NCBI GenBank assembly: GCA_964020155.1
Contig: OZ026561.1
Location: forward strand, 1,489,547-1,553,546
Direction: 5' to 3'
Length of the DNA: 64,000 nt
Origin: Chondrilla cf. caribensis
Lineage: Eukaryota; Porifera; Demospongiae; Chondrillida; Chondrillidae
Part shown: in pieces, positions 48,806 to 62,461 of the stretch
Numbering within the stretch: the first letter of the stretch is position 1
Layout of the letters: every line of letters begins with the position of its first letter
Program-made: the position numbers and the translations under genes
Notes under the pieces: model-generated
The model's database searches: none
What the model was told of the DNA's origin: nothing
Seen by the model: the letters and a program-made list of their open reading frames with translations, nothing else

Positions 48806-49800
48806 AGTGGGTCCAGCACCAGTATAAAGAGTAGTGTACTGGGGTCCTTATCAGTACCTGTTGAGTACGATCTTGTCTCCAGAAGTGTTGATGCGAAAAG
48901 GATCATGTACAACAACGTCATAGCTGCGGTGAGTGTGGGAACAAGCTATCACAACCCATCCAGCAATCCTCACAATCATGTATACATATACAGGCCTTCA
49001 TTGACAAGAATAATCCTGAGGTGGGGAGAGAGGGCAGAATTGAAATTTTGAAAAAGAAATGGGACAAAATTATATTCAATGGAAATATTATTGATTAATA
49101 GTATTTTGTAAGGGGAGGCTAAGGCCTCTCTTATCCCCCACTGCCTCCTCTTGCATTTGTACTACAGTGAACACTGTAAGCTGCTTGGTGATTCTTGAGA
49201 GAATGTCTTCTGGGACATGCAGGGCATGCAGTCAGACTACTGTTTGTCACTACCCTTGGCAGTTCTACTGCTACTCTAGTATACAGTGAAGCCTTTATAA
49301 CAGTCACACGCACGCACACATGCTTGCAAATACACACACGCACACACACATCACAGGAGGAAAATATCAGTTTCATTTAGAATACACTATGGACACTGGA
49401 ATAGGATATTCCTTCTATACAAGAGTTCACTGGTGCTTCATGTTCATTGCAGTGAATGGTATTTTCTTCCTGTGCATAATACACTTACAGACTCACACAC
49501 AAATACACATACAAACTAATACACACACACACACACAGGGACCATCTACATGCATACATGCACACATCTACAATCATTCCTTTAGGCTACTAAACCATAC
49601 ACAATTACTCAAGGATATGGCATTTCTGATGAAGATCTGGTACGCAATGACTACAAAACTGAAGGTTAATAGTCTTCAATACACGTATATATGTACACAA
49701 GCACACGCATGCACACACCCACACATACAAATACACACACATGCACACACACATGCACGCACGCATGCACACACACACACACGCACACACACAAACACAC

Positions 49801-49877
<77 letters not shown>

Positions 49878-50713
49878 GTTCAAACATATACACCATATAC
49901 GTACATACTGCACAAACATGACCATATTATTTCCTATGAAATATTCACAGCCAAGAGGCTAAAATATGAACAAGGTATGTCAGATGCGAAATCCATATAT
50001 GAAAAACTTGCTGAAGAGAGAGATCGGAGGAGAAGACGTCAAAAGTACAGAGCAAAGAATATAGCCAGTAACAGATCCATTAAAGAGGTGAGTTTGTTGG
50101 CAGTTGAACACTTGTCTACAGTGAATCCTCGTTAATCTGCCACCGTTTTATCCATCAAACCTTCAATCTGCCACAATTTCCCAATACCTATTATAATAAG
50201 AAGATACAATCGCTAATGAATATCCAGTTTATCCTCGATTTTTAAGAAATGAATTGTGACGATTACCGAGAATTCACTGTATGTGTATGTTTGTACATTC
50301 ATGCTTGTACGTGTATGCAATTTGGGAAGACTGAATTGATATCATATCATGTGCACATAGGTACATATTATGCATGTTCATTTGGTTCAAGTGTATATGC
50401 AGTATACTCTACATAATAATAATATATACATCTGATGCAATACAAATATTGTATTTCACATGCATCAGAGTATCATTTTATACACACCTGACAGTTATGA
50501 CCATCATGTTTCTTGTAAGCTAGCTCAATGTACAACTACGCTACACACATGCATAATGTATCATGTGAATGTATTTAATCAATACGTTATCTAATCTCAG
50601 AACTTCTACATTCTTCTTGTTACAGGCATTCAACTGATCTGGAATCAACATGCCATGAGCATGAAAGACATCGGCACAAGAATAATTAAACACACAAGGA
50701 GCATAAAAAACAC
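48806..50713 (+). pseudogene. SNRNP48 exons 7-12 without exon 11, module T4
   Basis: Full-length exon 7 (48806-48928, one codon longer than T1), exon 8 at 48994-49020, exon 9 at 49586-49664, exon 10 at 49951-50087. The sequence then jumps from catcagagtat (about 50472) to the exon 11/12 intron, so exon 11 is deleted. Exon 12 starts at 50626 and has a small insertion creating an early TAA (AATAATTAA). It lacks exons 1-6. Confidence 0.85.
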
Positions 50714-51308
50714 TAGATCGATATCAGCTAGTTATAGCCGCCATGTTTGCTGGATGCTACCAATATCAGCAATAGTCAAATATATAGTCCAACAACCAAC
50801 ACGAAAGACTCGTGTTTTCTTACGGTATGCTGGAGGTGACCAGTGAAAAGTTTGTAGGTACTCACATTATCAGCCCGTTTGTGGTTGGTTATATGTGACA
50901 GACTAAGTATACCAATTAAGAGGAAAATTTACTTTCAAGGCTGTGGAATTCAAAATAGAGCAAGTAGTACTTGTAGTAAGATTGCAGGAGGTGGCCACAA
51001 GGTTGTAGAAGTTTGCATTATCTGAAGAAGCCCGTGAAGGGTGAAACGTTGCACAGTGGATCTGGAATGATTGTGAAAACAACTATTGAATTCCATTCTC
51101 TCATATAAATCTAATGTTATTGGTTAAATTTTGATTTCATTGCTATTCAAATTGTATGCATGCTTTTCTAGATCAGTAATACATTTGAATCAATTTCATA
51201 TAGACGTTTTTCAACTTCAACACTACAGGCTTAGGATACTTGCCAACCAAAATATATAATATATAATATTGAACTCAAAAAACGTGATATTCTATAAATC
51301 AGTCCATG

Positions 51309-52559
51309 CTATGTGATAAAGCAGTGTGTTGGGAACCTGTATACAACCAGCGTGTAAGAAACGCTTGCTAAGCAAGGAGCATCCTCGGTTATGTTAAAAT
51401 TTTTGTACACCAGCACAGTTAATATGCTTTGGTCGTACCTGAAACAGCCTATATTTGGTATCTCTTCCGGATATGGACCTCCGTCTGGTGGAAATAACCC
51501 TCTCTTTTTGCAAAACACTGTGGAATTTGGAGGATGGATGCAATCTTTGTCAAGGGAACACTGTACATACTCATCATAGAGATTATGATGCAAGAAAGAG
51601 CAGTTACGAGAAAGGTGAAAACCTCCTTGAACTTGGGACTTTCTGCTCATCTCACGACGAGTAACTCCAAACCTTTTGTAGGTACTGTCATAAGTGTATG
51701 CGGCATCGTAAAAATATTTTAGTATTTCAGCTCTGAAAGGGAAAACTTGTAGGTCCTGGAGTAATTTATCTGTCAATGGTGCTCTGAATCAGACACTTGC
51801 ATCCATCCAGAAAACAATCTCGTATTCGTGTAATGCATTGTAAATCCCCAATGCTTTCCAAGCATAATTCGTCACCGTTTTTACATGAGGTGGATACTTT
51901 TCGAAAGGAAACTTCACCACTTTTACGTTGCGTAAGCTGTTAAGTTGTCTCACTTCTTCATCTTCTAGGCCCAGGTTGAGGACTATTATATTAGTATTTG
52001 GGTGAAAGATTTGAGCAGAAGCTATTCCATCTTGTACTTCAGAATGGTGATCTGATGATATTCCTGTCACAATCACCATTTTACAGGCCATGAAATCAAC
52101 ACAGGTGCACAGATCACCAAGGGGTGCCTTGTTCCCTAGAGTGGTTTCATTCACCTGTCCACAAAGCTCTTCTAGAGACTTGTCTCTTCCATATTCACAG
52201 CAGGGCTCCTTGTTGAAATAAACATAAGGATTTGATAATGAAAAACTGCAGTTCTTATTGACAGTAGCTGTTACATTCCTAAAGAATTTCTGATCTGACA
52301 TAGGATTAAATTGCTGTTCTTTTATTTCATCTTTGGCAGGGGTTCCTGGAGCAGAACTAGATGTATGTGGATGATTTGAATCTTCCTGCTGGGCAGTTTC
52401 CACTTTGGAAAGATCGACAATTGTAGTATCAACTGTGAGTACTTGTTTGTATACAAACCTTGAGACTATAAACATCACAGTTATCATCAGGAAAATTTTT
52501 GGGTACCGAGTACGACTACGAGGGGTGCAATATCGGACAATGTTCCTAATAAAAGCCAT
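51309..52559 (-). pseudogene. DUF1647-like glycosyltransferase, copy 4, one nonsense codon
   Basis: Nearly identical to copy 3 along its whole length, but the Arg codon after FWMDASV is TGA (51789-51791) where copies 2 and 3 have CGA. That is a CpG-type transition. It splits the frame into 256 N-terminal codons and a downstream open part to 51309. The product would stop at the putative active site. Loss looks recent because no other lesion is visible. Confidence 0.88.
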
Positions 52560-53452
52560 TCTATATACCTTGATTTTTACACTGTGGTTACGTATATAGG
52601 AAGTGTATCACACCATTCTCCATTTATGGGCTATGTCACTATTTTTAACCTCTGAGTCATGTCTCCTTATGTGCAGACATCCCTCCCAATGAATATCATT
52701 AAATTCCATATGAATATCATTAATAATCCATACTATGAATTTCATTATTATACTTGTATTATTTTGCGTACACGACATTGTGCAAGTATAGACAAGCCAT
52801 CGTCAGGGTTCATCACTTTGCCATGACGAATAAGGACAGCCATTTCCCCACACCTGGGGAGCGGTCCTGAAGAACAGAGAATGTAAGTATAACACCCTTA
52901 CCAATGTCTGTCTGTAGTTAATCCATACTATGAATTTCATTATTTATACTTTTATCAAATTTTGTTAATATGACATCATAGACAAGCCATCGTCAGGGTT
53001 CTTCACTTGGCCATGAGGAACAGTTTTCACCCTCGATAGGGATCAATTGGATCCACTATATAGCTTGCTACTGATTGGTAAAATTGTCAGGTTGGGAGGC
53101 CACAGATGTGGTATCTGGCTGAACTGTACGTGCATTTCTTTCCATAATGCCTACATATTATATTACAGCATTATATATTTACATACTCAGTTAAAACAGA
53201 TGCCTCTCAACGTCAATGGTGACAATGGTATGTACGGTTTAGAAGGTCAGTCCATATTCCTGGATCATCTGTTCTGAAACTCAATGGTCAAAAGGTGAGA
53301 GGCACATACACTCACTTATTGTACATCGACACACACTCACTTTTGTAATACATTTAAACACATGCATGTACGTACACACGTATACTTACAATATTGTAGC
53401 AAACTCTCCCATATTCTGTGTATATCTGATTCCACTCCATCAGATCATACAG
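52560..53452. other. Spacer, T4 counterpart of 35184-36061
   Basis: The same two LINE-like scraps (about 52770-52830 and 52955-53015) and the same possible small exon near 53245-53295. No gene supported. Confidence 0.45.
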
Positions 53453-53634
53453 ATATCTGGTTTTATAAAATGTGTCGACAGTGCGAGTAACAGCCAGGAG
53501 CACCTGAAGAGTCTGGGACTCATAGCCATATGCTGTCCGATGGAGTCAATGTCTATTGCGAACTTAGCCTTTGAGAGAAGCAGCTTCACTGAAACTACAA
53601 CTTTAGACCTAATATTTACCAGAGTGGAGTCAAG
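53453..53634 (+). pseudogene. Lone bHLH-PAS-like exon, T4
   Basis: 182 nt, same limits as in T2, encoding ISGFIKCVDS..., LGLIAICCPMESMSIANLAF and LDLIFTRVESR. It is open with a few substitutions relative to the T2 copy. No flanking PAS exons recognised. Confidence 0.55.
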
Positions 53635-54705
<1,071 letters not shown>

Positions 54706-55833
54706 ATGTACACCCTGCTATGTGTACATATCTGATTGTACACCCAGCTATGTGTACATATCTGATTGTACACCCAGCTATGTGTACATATCTGATTGTA
54801 CACCCAGCTATGTGTACATATCTGATTGTACACCCAGCTACGTGTACATATCTGACTGTACACCCTGCTACGTGTACATATCTGACTGTACACCCTGCTA
54901 CGTGTACATATCTGACTGTACACCCTGCTACGTGTACATATCTGACTGTACACCCTGCTACGTGTACATATCTGACTGTACACCCAGCTATGTGTACATA
55001 TCTGATTGTACACCCTGCTATGTGTACATATCTGATTGTACACCCTGCTATGTGTACATATCTGACTGTACACCCTGCTATGTGTACCTATCTGACTGTA
55101 CACCCTGCTACGTGTACATATCTGACTGTACACCCTGCTATGTGTACATATCTGATTGTACACCCTGCTATGTGTACATATCTGATTGTACACCCTGCTA
55201 TGTGTACATATCTGACTGTACACCCAGCTACGTGTACATATCTGACTGTACACCCTGCTACATGTACATATCTGACTGTACACCCTGCTACGTGTACATA
55301 TCTGACTGTACACCCTGCTACGTGTACATATCTGACTGTACACCCTGCTACGTGTACATATCTGACTGTACACCCTGCTACGTGTACATATCTGACTGTA
55401 CACCCAGCTATGTGTACATATCTGATTGTACACCCTGCTATGTGTACATATCTGATTGTACACCCTGCTATGTGTACATATCTGACTGTACACCCAGCTA
55501 TGTGTACCTATCTGACTGTACACCCTGCTACGTGTACATATCTGATTGTACACCCTGCTATGTGTACATATCTGATTGTACACCCTGCTATGTGTACATA
55601 TCTGACTGTACACCCAGCTATGTGTACCTATCTGACTGTACACCCTGCTACGTGTACATATCTGACTGTACACCCTGCTACGTGTACATATCTGACTGTA
55701 CACCCTGCTACGTGTACATATCTGACTGTACACCCAGCTATGTGTACATATCTGATTGTACACCCTGCTATGTGTACATATCTGACTGTACACCCTGCTA
55801 TGTGTACATATCTGATTGTACACCTTGCTATGT
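54706..55833. repeat. 30-bp minisatellite, about 37 copies, T4/S5 junction
   Basis: Over 1.1 kb of the unit ctgtacaccctgctacgtgt acatatctga with regular sequence variants (ccctg/cccag, acgtg/atgtg, acata/accta). Variants occur in blocks, suggesting higher-order duplication. The array stays open in two forward frames and one reverse frame; these are repeat translations, not proteins. Confidence 0.95.
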
Positions 55834-55919
55834 GATGTATAATTGTACAGGAGTGTATACTAACCAGAAGTGTATACTAACCCAGTTACGTTCCAAGCAA
55901 TACACATGGAGTTTTCTGT

Positions 55920-56334
55920 GTGCCATGTTATTTAGAGTGGGTCCAGCACTAGTATAAGGAGTAGTGTACTAGGGTCCTCATCAGTACCTGTTGAGTACGA
56001 TCTTGTCTCTGGAAGTATCAATTCGTGAAGGATTCAATTTTCGAAAAAAATGAAGAGAGACAAAAATTTTATTAATCCATAATATTTTGTGAAGAGGGGC
56101 ACGATTTGGGCCACAGAGGAGCTAGTTCCTCCCTTGTCCACCTCCCCCCTCCGAAGCAAAATCTTGCATTTGTACTACAGTGAACACTGCAAGCTGCTTG
56201 GTGTTTCTTGAGAGGACGTCTTCTGGGACAAGCAGTGGAGTACAGTCATGCAGAGTACTGTTTGTCACTACCGTTGACAGTTCTACTGCTACTCTAGTAT
56301 ACAGTGAAGCCTTTATAACAGTCACCTTTGAATC

Positions 56335-56413
<79 letters not shown>

Positions 56414-56425
56414 GCATGCAATCAT

Positions 56426-56486
<61 letters not shown>

Positions 56487-56803
56487 GCATGCAATCATAA
56501 ACACACGCACACACACACACACACGTATTAGCTTTTCTACAATACAGTTGTGAATACATTCATGGGTATCTTATACACACCTGACAGTTATGACCATCAT
56601 GTTTCTTGAAAGCTAGCTCAATGTACAACTACACTACACATATGCATAATGTATCATGTGAATGTATTTAATCAGTACATTATGTAATCTCAGAACTTCT
56701 ACATTCTTCTTGTTACAGGCATTCAACTGATCTGGAATCAACATGCCATGAACATGAAAGACATCGGCACACGAACAAACACAAAAAGCATAAAAACACT
56801 AGA
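55920..56803 (+). pseudogene. SNRNP48 3'-end remnant, module S5
   Basis: Same layout as S2 and S3: degraded exon 7 (about 55935-56040), exon 8/9 intron, CA tracts (56335-56525), then exon 12 at about 56720-56803. Exon 12 lies about 110 bp upstream of the SF3B6 start, so it probably forms part of that gene's promoter region. Confidence 0.82.
56335..56525. repeat. CA microsatellites at the exon 8-11 deletion junction
   Basis: Three (CA)n tracts separated by aatgcatgcaatcataaa spacers. In T modules this position opens into exons 9-11. Confidence 0.9.
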
Positions 56804-56910
56804 TGGATCGATATCAGCTAGTTATAGCCGCCATGTTTGCTGGATACTGTTTATTTATACTAATATCATGACGTGATAACAATATAAATTCCGACGTATT
56901 TTGAAATAAA

Positions 56911-59484
56911 ATGGCGTTACAGGCGGCTAAAAGAGCGAATGTAAGTTGAACAGAGTCATTACTACATGTTTACAGATGTCATAAACGAGTTACAAAGTTT
57001 AATTCTCTTGTAATGTTTCTGTTATAGGTTCGTTTACCTCCAGAGGTGAACAGAATTCTCTATGTAAGGTGAGGTTATACGTTAATCATACGTTTCCCAT
57101 ATACGTACGTAGGTACGCTTTGTTCTAAGTACGAGTAGTTCGTCCCAATAGTGAATACGTACTGAAAATACAGTAGAATCTGAATACGTTAAAAGTTTGG
57201 GGACACTAAAATACAGTAGTAGTTCAGTGAAGTCAAACCTTTGGGGGCGAATCCTTTTTATCAAAGATCAATATCTTTTTATACCCAAGATTGTTGGATC
57301 AAGCATACATATTATATGCGTACCCATTTAAATTACTCAGAAATTTGAGTATGTTTAACCATAGGATTTGACTTGAATGGACTCCTCTGCACACACTAAC
57401 TTCTTGTCTGTAACCTAATACACACACTTACCTGCAGGAACCTACCATATGAAATCACTGCTGAGGAGATGTATGATATTTTTGGCAAATACGGAGCCAT
57501 TCGGCAGATAAGACTGTGAGTCCTCAGTACATGTTTGTGTTTGTGTACCCTATGTGGTTGGAGTATGATACATATTGGTGCATGTCCATGTGTGTTGGCA
57601 CACGTATATGTATGTATGTTGGTACATATTGCCACATGCATACAGACATACATACGTATCCATACACGTGGGTATGTACGTGTGTATTTTGGCACATATT
57701 GGCATGTATGTAGCGCTGGGCGGTATCAAAAAATATCAGTTTCGGTATATTGCCAGCATCATATGACGGTATTACTATGGTCACTGTGCACCGAATCTTA
57801 AGGTTATAGTTGGGCATTGAAATAATTGAATCCTTGATTTAATAATAATGAAATGAATAAACATAAATAAATTAATAAATAATCCACTACTTTGTCGTCC
57901 ACGTTAACTGGGAGTGCAAAGACCTTCCAAATATCAGATTATTATTATTATTATCAACGAGATGAAGTTCATTGCTTGAATTACCTGTGTCGCCCATTCA
58001 CCGATCAAAACTTGCAGCCGACGACGTCGCCATTTTGACAACATTCTCTAATTCTGTCTAACAATGTATCACTCCACACGTGCACACTTTTCGCACTGTA
58101 ATCATGGCTGTCGCAGTGATAGTTTCGAAGAATTCAGAACACATCATTTCAGGGCGAAATTTGATATCCCAGGAATATATTACTTAAGTACCATATAAGA
58201 ACCTTAACCGTGATATCACGATATCTCATTATAGAAAAAAGTCAGCCGGTATTAGAACCATGCACAAAAAATACCGCAGTATTACTATATACTTGGTATA
58301 CCGCCCAGCGCTAGACGTATGCATACGTGTTACATAGGTACATATGTATATGCTGGTATATTATTGTCAACATTTTGCACATATTGGTATGTACAGTTGA
58401 ACCAAATTAACGCAAAATTTCTCAGCACAAAAAATACTCCCAATGGTGGAACTTTGTCAAGTCCCTACATTGAATGCTAGTGTATGTCCATACGTATTAT
58501 ATAAGTACTGTCAACACAAAATACTGTTAACGCAAATTTTAAAGTTGTCCATAGAATTTTGTGTGAAAGTGGTTCAATTGTACAATATTCTAGTCATTTA
58601 TTGATTCCTTTTTGTTATTTTCACGTCTCCTGTATTGCATGCTCGCTTTGTCCATGGATGTAGTGGGAATGCCTCAAACACCAAAGGTACTGCTTTTGTT
58701 GTCTACGAAGACATATTCGATGCCAAGAATGCGTGTGAGCATTTATCAGGATTCAACGTGTGCAACCGCTACTTGGTGGTACTGTACTACCAGCCACACA
58801 GGGTGAGTAACCGAACATGTATACTTTGGCCTGTGAATTTGTTTTGATTGAAAGATCACAAGAGAACACCAATAATAGTGATTAACATCGAGGAGCAAAC
58901 ATGATTCCAATCTAGTAGTACAGTCAGACCTTTGTACACCACCACCCTTGGTAGTGCTCCAATTCACTAGTATACAGTCAGACCTCTTTACAACACCACC
59001 CTTGGTAGTACTCCCATACACTAGTATACAGTCAGACCTCTCTACAACACCACCCTTGGTAGTGCTCCCATACACTAGTATACAGTCAGACATCTTTACA
59101 CCACCATCCTTGGTAGTGCTCCCATACACTAGTATACAGTGAGATTGCTGAGGTGGGGAATTGGTATTATAATAATCATAGGAACTACCTACGTATCTCT
59201 ATAATTTCCAAAATAGAGCACCCCTTCTGAATTTAACAATTTTTACTCAAACATGATTCGTTTTAATGTTTGTTTTAACTCATTTTATATAATTGAACAA
59301 ATACACGTATACGTAAGCATGCAAGGGTGTGAAGTCTGTTGAGATACCCGCCAACCATCGTTGTACCTGTACTCCACCCACCCCTTGGTAGGCGTTCAAG
59401 AAGATAAACCAGGATGCCAAGAAAGAGGAGATCGAAAAACTGAAAGCCAAATATGGAGTGGATTTGGATAAAGACAAGAGATAA
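56911..59484 (+). CDS. SF3B6: Splicing factor SF3B6 (p14, SF3b14a), intact
   Basis: This small RRM protein of the SF3b complex contacts the branch-site adenosine. It is present in U2 snRNP and in the U11/U12 di-snRNP. There are five exons, 56911-56940, 57028-57068, 57438-57515, 58664-58802 and 59392-59484, all GT-AG and in phase. They give 126 residues, matching the usual length of about 125. Landmarks: start [13 protein letters not shown]2-like [33 protein letters not shown]1-like [10 protein letters not shown], then [17 protein letters not shown] and a Lys-rich tail ending DLDKDKR. This is the only complete SF3B6 in the window. The exon 5 acceptor is ttggtag. The 54-bp minisatellite lies in intron 4 and two MITEs in intron 3. 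Confidence 0.96.
57713..58313. mobile_element. hAT-like MITE in SF3B6 intron 3, S5 copy
   Basis: Same element and place as in S2 and S3, with ends TAGCGCTGGGCGGTAT at both sides (right one inverted). It is somewhat more diverged than the S2/S3 pair is from each other. Confidence 0.78.
58920..59142. repeat. 54-bp minisatellite in SF3B6 intron 4 (ancestral site)
   Basis: About four copies of the unit that is expanded at the S2/T2 and S3/T3 fusion points. Here it is followed by unique sequence and exon 5, which identifies this as the original context. Confidence 0.9.
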
Positions 59485-60890
59485 ATTCTAATACACGTAC
59501 ATCTTTTATTTACTTCATGTTCACAAACACATGATTCATGTTTTTCACACTCACTTGTTTTACATGAGTACATGTGTATTGCCTTATTTGCGCATGATTG
59601 CTCAAGCATTAAAACTATGAATTAATATTTTGTATGTATAATACGTGACTGAATGTATTCTTTCATAATAGCATTTTAAATTATTGGTCAGCGGTTGCGA
59701 AATAAGGTGAACCACTGGAGCCATAGAAGTGCCCCAGCATGACCATTTCCTCTTTTCACGCACTTGCAATCATGCAGGCTGTGTCTGTGTACACGTGGCA
59801 TTGCAGCATCATGGAGTTATTCATGTTTGAAGTGTTGACTATAGACACTCAAGCAAGGTGGGGCTTGTGTTGGAGCTGGGCATTGACTATGTCTGGAGAA
59901 CATATTGAAACACTACATAACATATGTAATTCAGGTCGGACATATTGCAATGTATGTTCATATAATATTTATTAATATGAACATAATATGCATTTTCTAA
60001 CCCAGGTTCCAGAGGAAAGTGTATACCAGTTTCCTCAAGGATGTATCACAATTGAATCATTGTTGAATTTCCCTGTTTGAATACATTGTTCAGGAAATGT
60101 ACAGGCCTAGGGCCTTTCAAGGATATTGTTTCACACACAATGGATAACAGGATATTCCTACTGTGTAACCACTTTTCCCACTGATGTGAGCAAAGAAATA
60201 ATTGACAAGTTAGAAAGGGCTGTTATTATTGTTGTCATGATCCAACACACTCGAGATGTTTTGGGCACATACCAGTGTGTAGTGGGCTCAAGCCTCATTA
60301 ATCCACCAACCTGCCTAATTGGCCATAAAATTGAGACTCCTAATTGTGGCGGATTATCAAGGTTTCGCTGTAATTGCAGAAACTCATGTTTTGGAAATGT
60401 TTCATTGCAAGCACATCAACACACTTCAGTCTTCCTAGGAATGCAAGGTGTACGTGTTCACTTATTGCTTATACACAGCTATATAATATCACCATCCACC
60501 TATATAACAAGATTATAATAGAAGTTTCGTTGGAAATCAACCTGCTTGGGGAGAAAGGAGAAACCCCCCGAAACCACCACAGCAACCAGTCTTTCCAATT
60601 CCGCTTTCATACTGCACCAGACAACTGTATATGGGTTTAAACGTGGTGATATTTACTAATTGTGTTAATTATTATCGTCAATTTCGTTTTCATTTCACTT
60701 CGATTAGACCAGATGTATATAGAAATGAAGATAATTATCACAATATATAACATGATATTTTGTAGAACACCTGATCTTGGGAGAATCCTCTCACCAACTG
60801 AGTGTACGGAGACACTAGCTATAAAGCATGCCATTCTAAAAATATGCTGGTCTAATTGCACGTAAACACTATACGTAGAAATTTAGTAGT
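59485..60890. other. Intergenic, no gene recognised
   Basis: AT-rich sequence. A degenerate pogo-like MITE may lie near 60285-60372 (cattaatccaccaacctgcc ... ggcggattatcaaggtttcg). Short open frames here have no recognisable similarity. Confidence 0.5.
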
Positions 60891-60894
60891 GCAG

Positions 60895-61790
60895 TTGATG
60901 TTGTGACCAGGTTGTTGTAGGCTACCCCATTCAAGGCTGTGGAAGCTACCTTGCATTATCTTATAGTACATGCAGTATAAGGTATAGGTTAACACAAGGT
61001 TGTAGAAACACGCATTAGTATCTTACAGCATACATATGCAGGAGGTGGCCATGCACAAGTTTGTAGAAGCTTGCATTATCTGTGAGGTTGTAGAAGGCTA
61101 TATACCCCAAAGTTGTAGAAGCTACGTAGCTTGCATATCTTGTAGTAATAAGGTTGTAGGTGCCACAGGGTCACGTTGTAAAAACTCGTATCATAATAAT
61201 ATGCAGGAGGTGACCACTAGTTTGTAGAAGCTTGCATTATCTGATTGTGAGGTTGTTGCAGTAACCACAAGGTTGTAGAGGCTATAGCTTGCATTATCTC
61301 AAGGATGTCTGTGACCACAATTAAGGTAGGAACTTCTATTACGTATCCTACAGACTGAGTGTGGAAGAGGTGACCAAAAGTTTGTAGAAGCTGACATTAT
61401 GTCTCATAGTGAGGTTGTTGTCGTATCTTAACTTCAAGATAAAGAAAATTATTAAATCTCAATTGTACACAATGATTTTTAGCCAACAACTCAGGCTACA
61501 AAAATAACAACACGTAGTCAACTACAGTAGATTCTGAAGTGCCTGATCAGCGTGTGCATACAGGTATAAATAAGGAAGCTAAGACAAATCAATCAATCCA
61601 TGTGAAAGGTTACGGTTGAAGGTACACACACTCAAATCACTTGCTAAATAAATCTCTACATATGTAAATCACTTAGTTACTGTCAGAATACCACAGCTGT
61701 AGGTGACCAACAGGTTGTAGAAGCTAGCTTGCATTATCTTATAGTATAAGGTTGGATTTATAGCTGACCACAGGGTTGTAGAAACTTGTA
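60895..61790. repeat. Field of degenerate 'ggttgtagaagcttgcatta' repeats
   Basis: A dozen or more loose copies of a unit of about 60-70 bp built on acaaggttgtagaagcttgc attatctta and caggaggtgaccac. It is the same family as behind each SNRNP48 3' end. No coding signal. Confidence 0.75.
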
Positions 61791-61904
61791 TATTATTTTG
61801 TTGTTCGTATATGTCGGATAATAATAATATGAAATTAACATGCATATGCATGTGTTTCTGGTATCTGTGTAGATGCATCCATGTGCATGTGCATGTCCGT
61901 CTGT

Positions 61905-61920
61905 GTGTGTGTGCGCGCGC

Positions 61921-61971
<51 letters not shown>
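61905..61971. repeat. GT/GC microsatellite
   Basis: A (GT)n tract with a gcgcgcgcgc block at about 61912-61922. Confidence 0.9.
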
Positions 61972-61973
<2 letters not shown>

Positions 61974-62178
61974 TCCATGTGTGTGCATAATACATTTTCT
62001 CAGCACATTTGTCAAACAATAACAATGGTATAATCCCACACAGCTTGGAGCTGTGTGGGATGTTCATATTCGTATAGAACAGCAAAAAAGATGTTGCATG
62101 GCTGGTGAATCTATATCTTTGCTATAGACAAGAATACTTCCTCAGACCCTTCCTCAACCCCTAACGGTTCGTTACATT

Positions 62179-62215
62179 ATAGATACTCCAACACTATAGG
62201 TGTTAGAATATCTAT
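62179..62215. mobile_element. Minimal foldback of the hAT-like family
   Basis: A 37-bp near-palindrome: ATAGATACTCCAACAC, five bases, then GTGTTAGAATATCTAT. The arm equals the terminal repeat of the 726-bp element at 22673-23398. It looks like two ends joined with almost nothing between them. Confidence 0.7.
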
Positions 62216-62461
62216 GGTTAAATTATAGACCATATTCTCCTCCAAAGTACACCGTTGCTTTCTCCTGGGCTGTTACTTGTGAGCCACCTACCTCGCCGGA
62301 AGGAAATAGGTAAGCAGGAAGTGATATGGACCATTATTACTGTACTAATATAGATACATGAGACTAGCGTAATAGTTTGGTATCCGGATCTGCGCTGGTA
62401 GCCCCTTTCGCTGGATCCGGAGTGGTTTTAAATTATCCCTTTTTTCGCTCCCGCGGACCGA

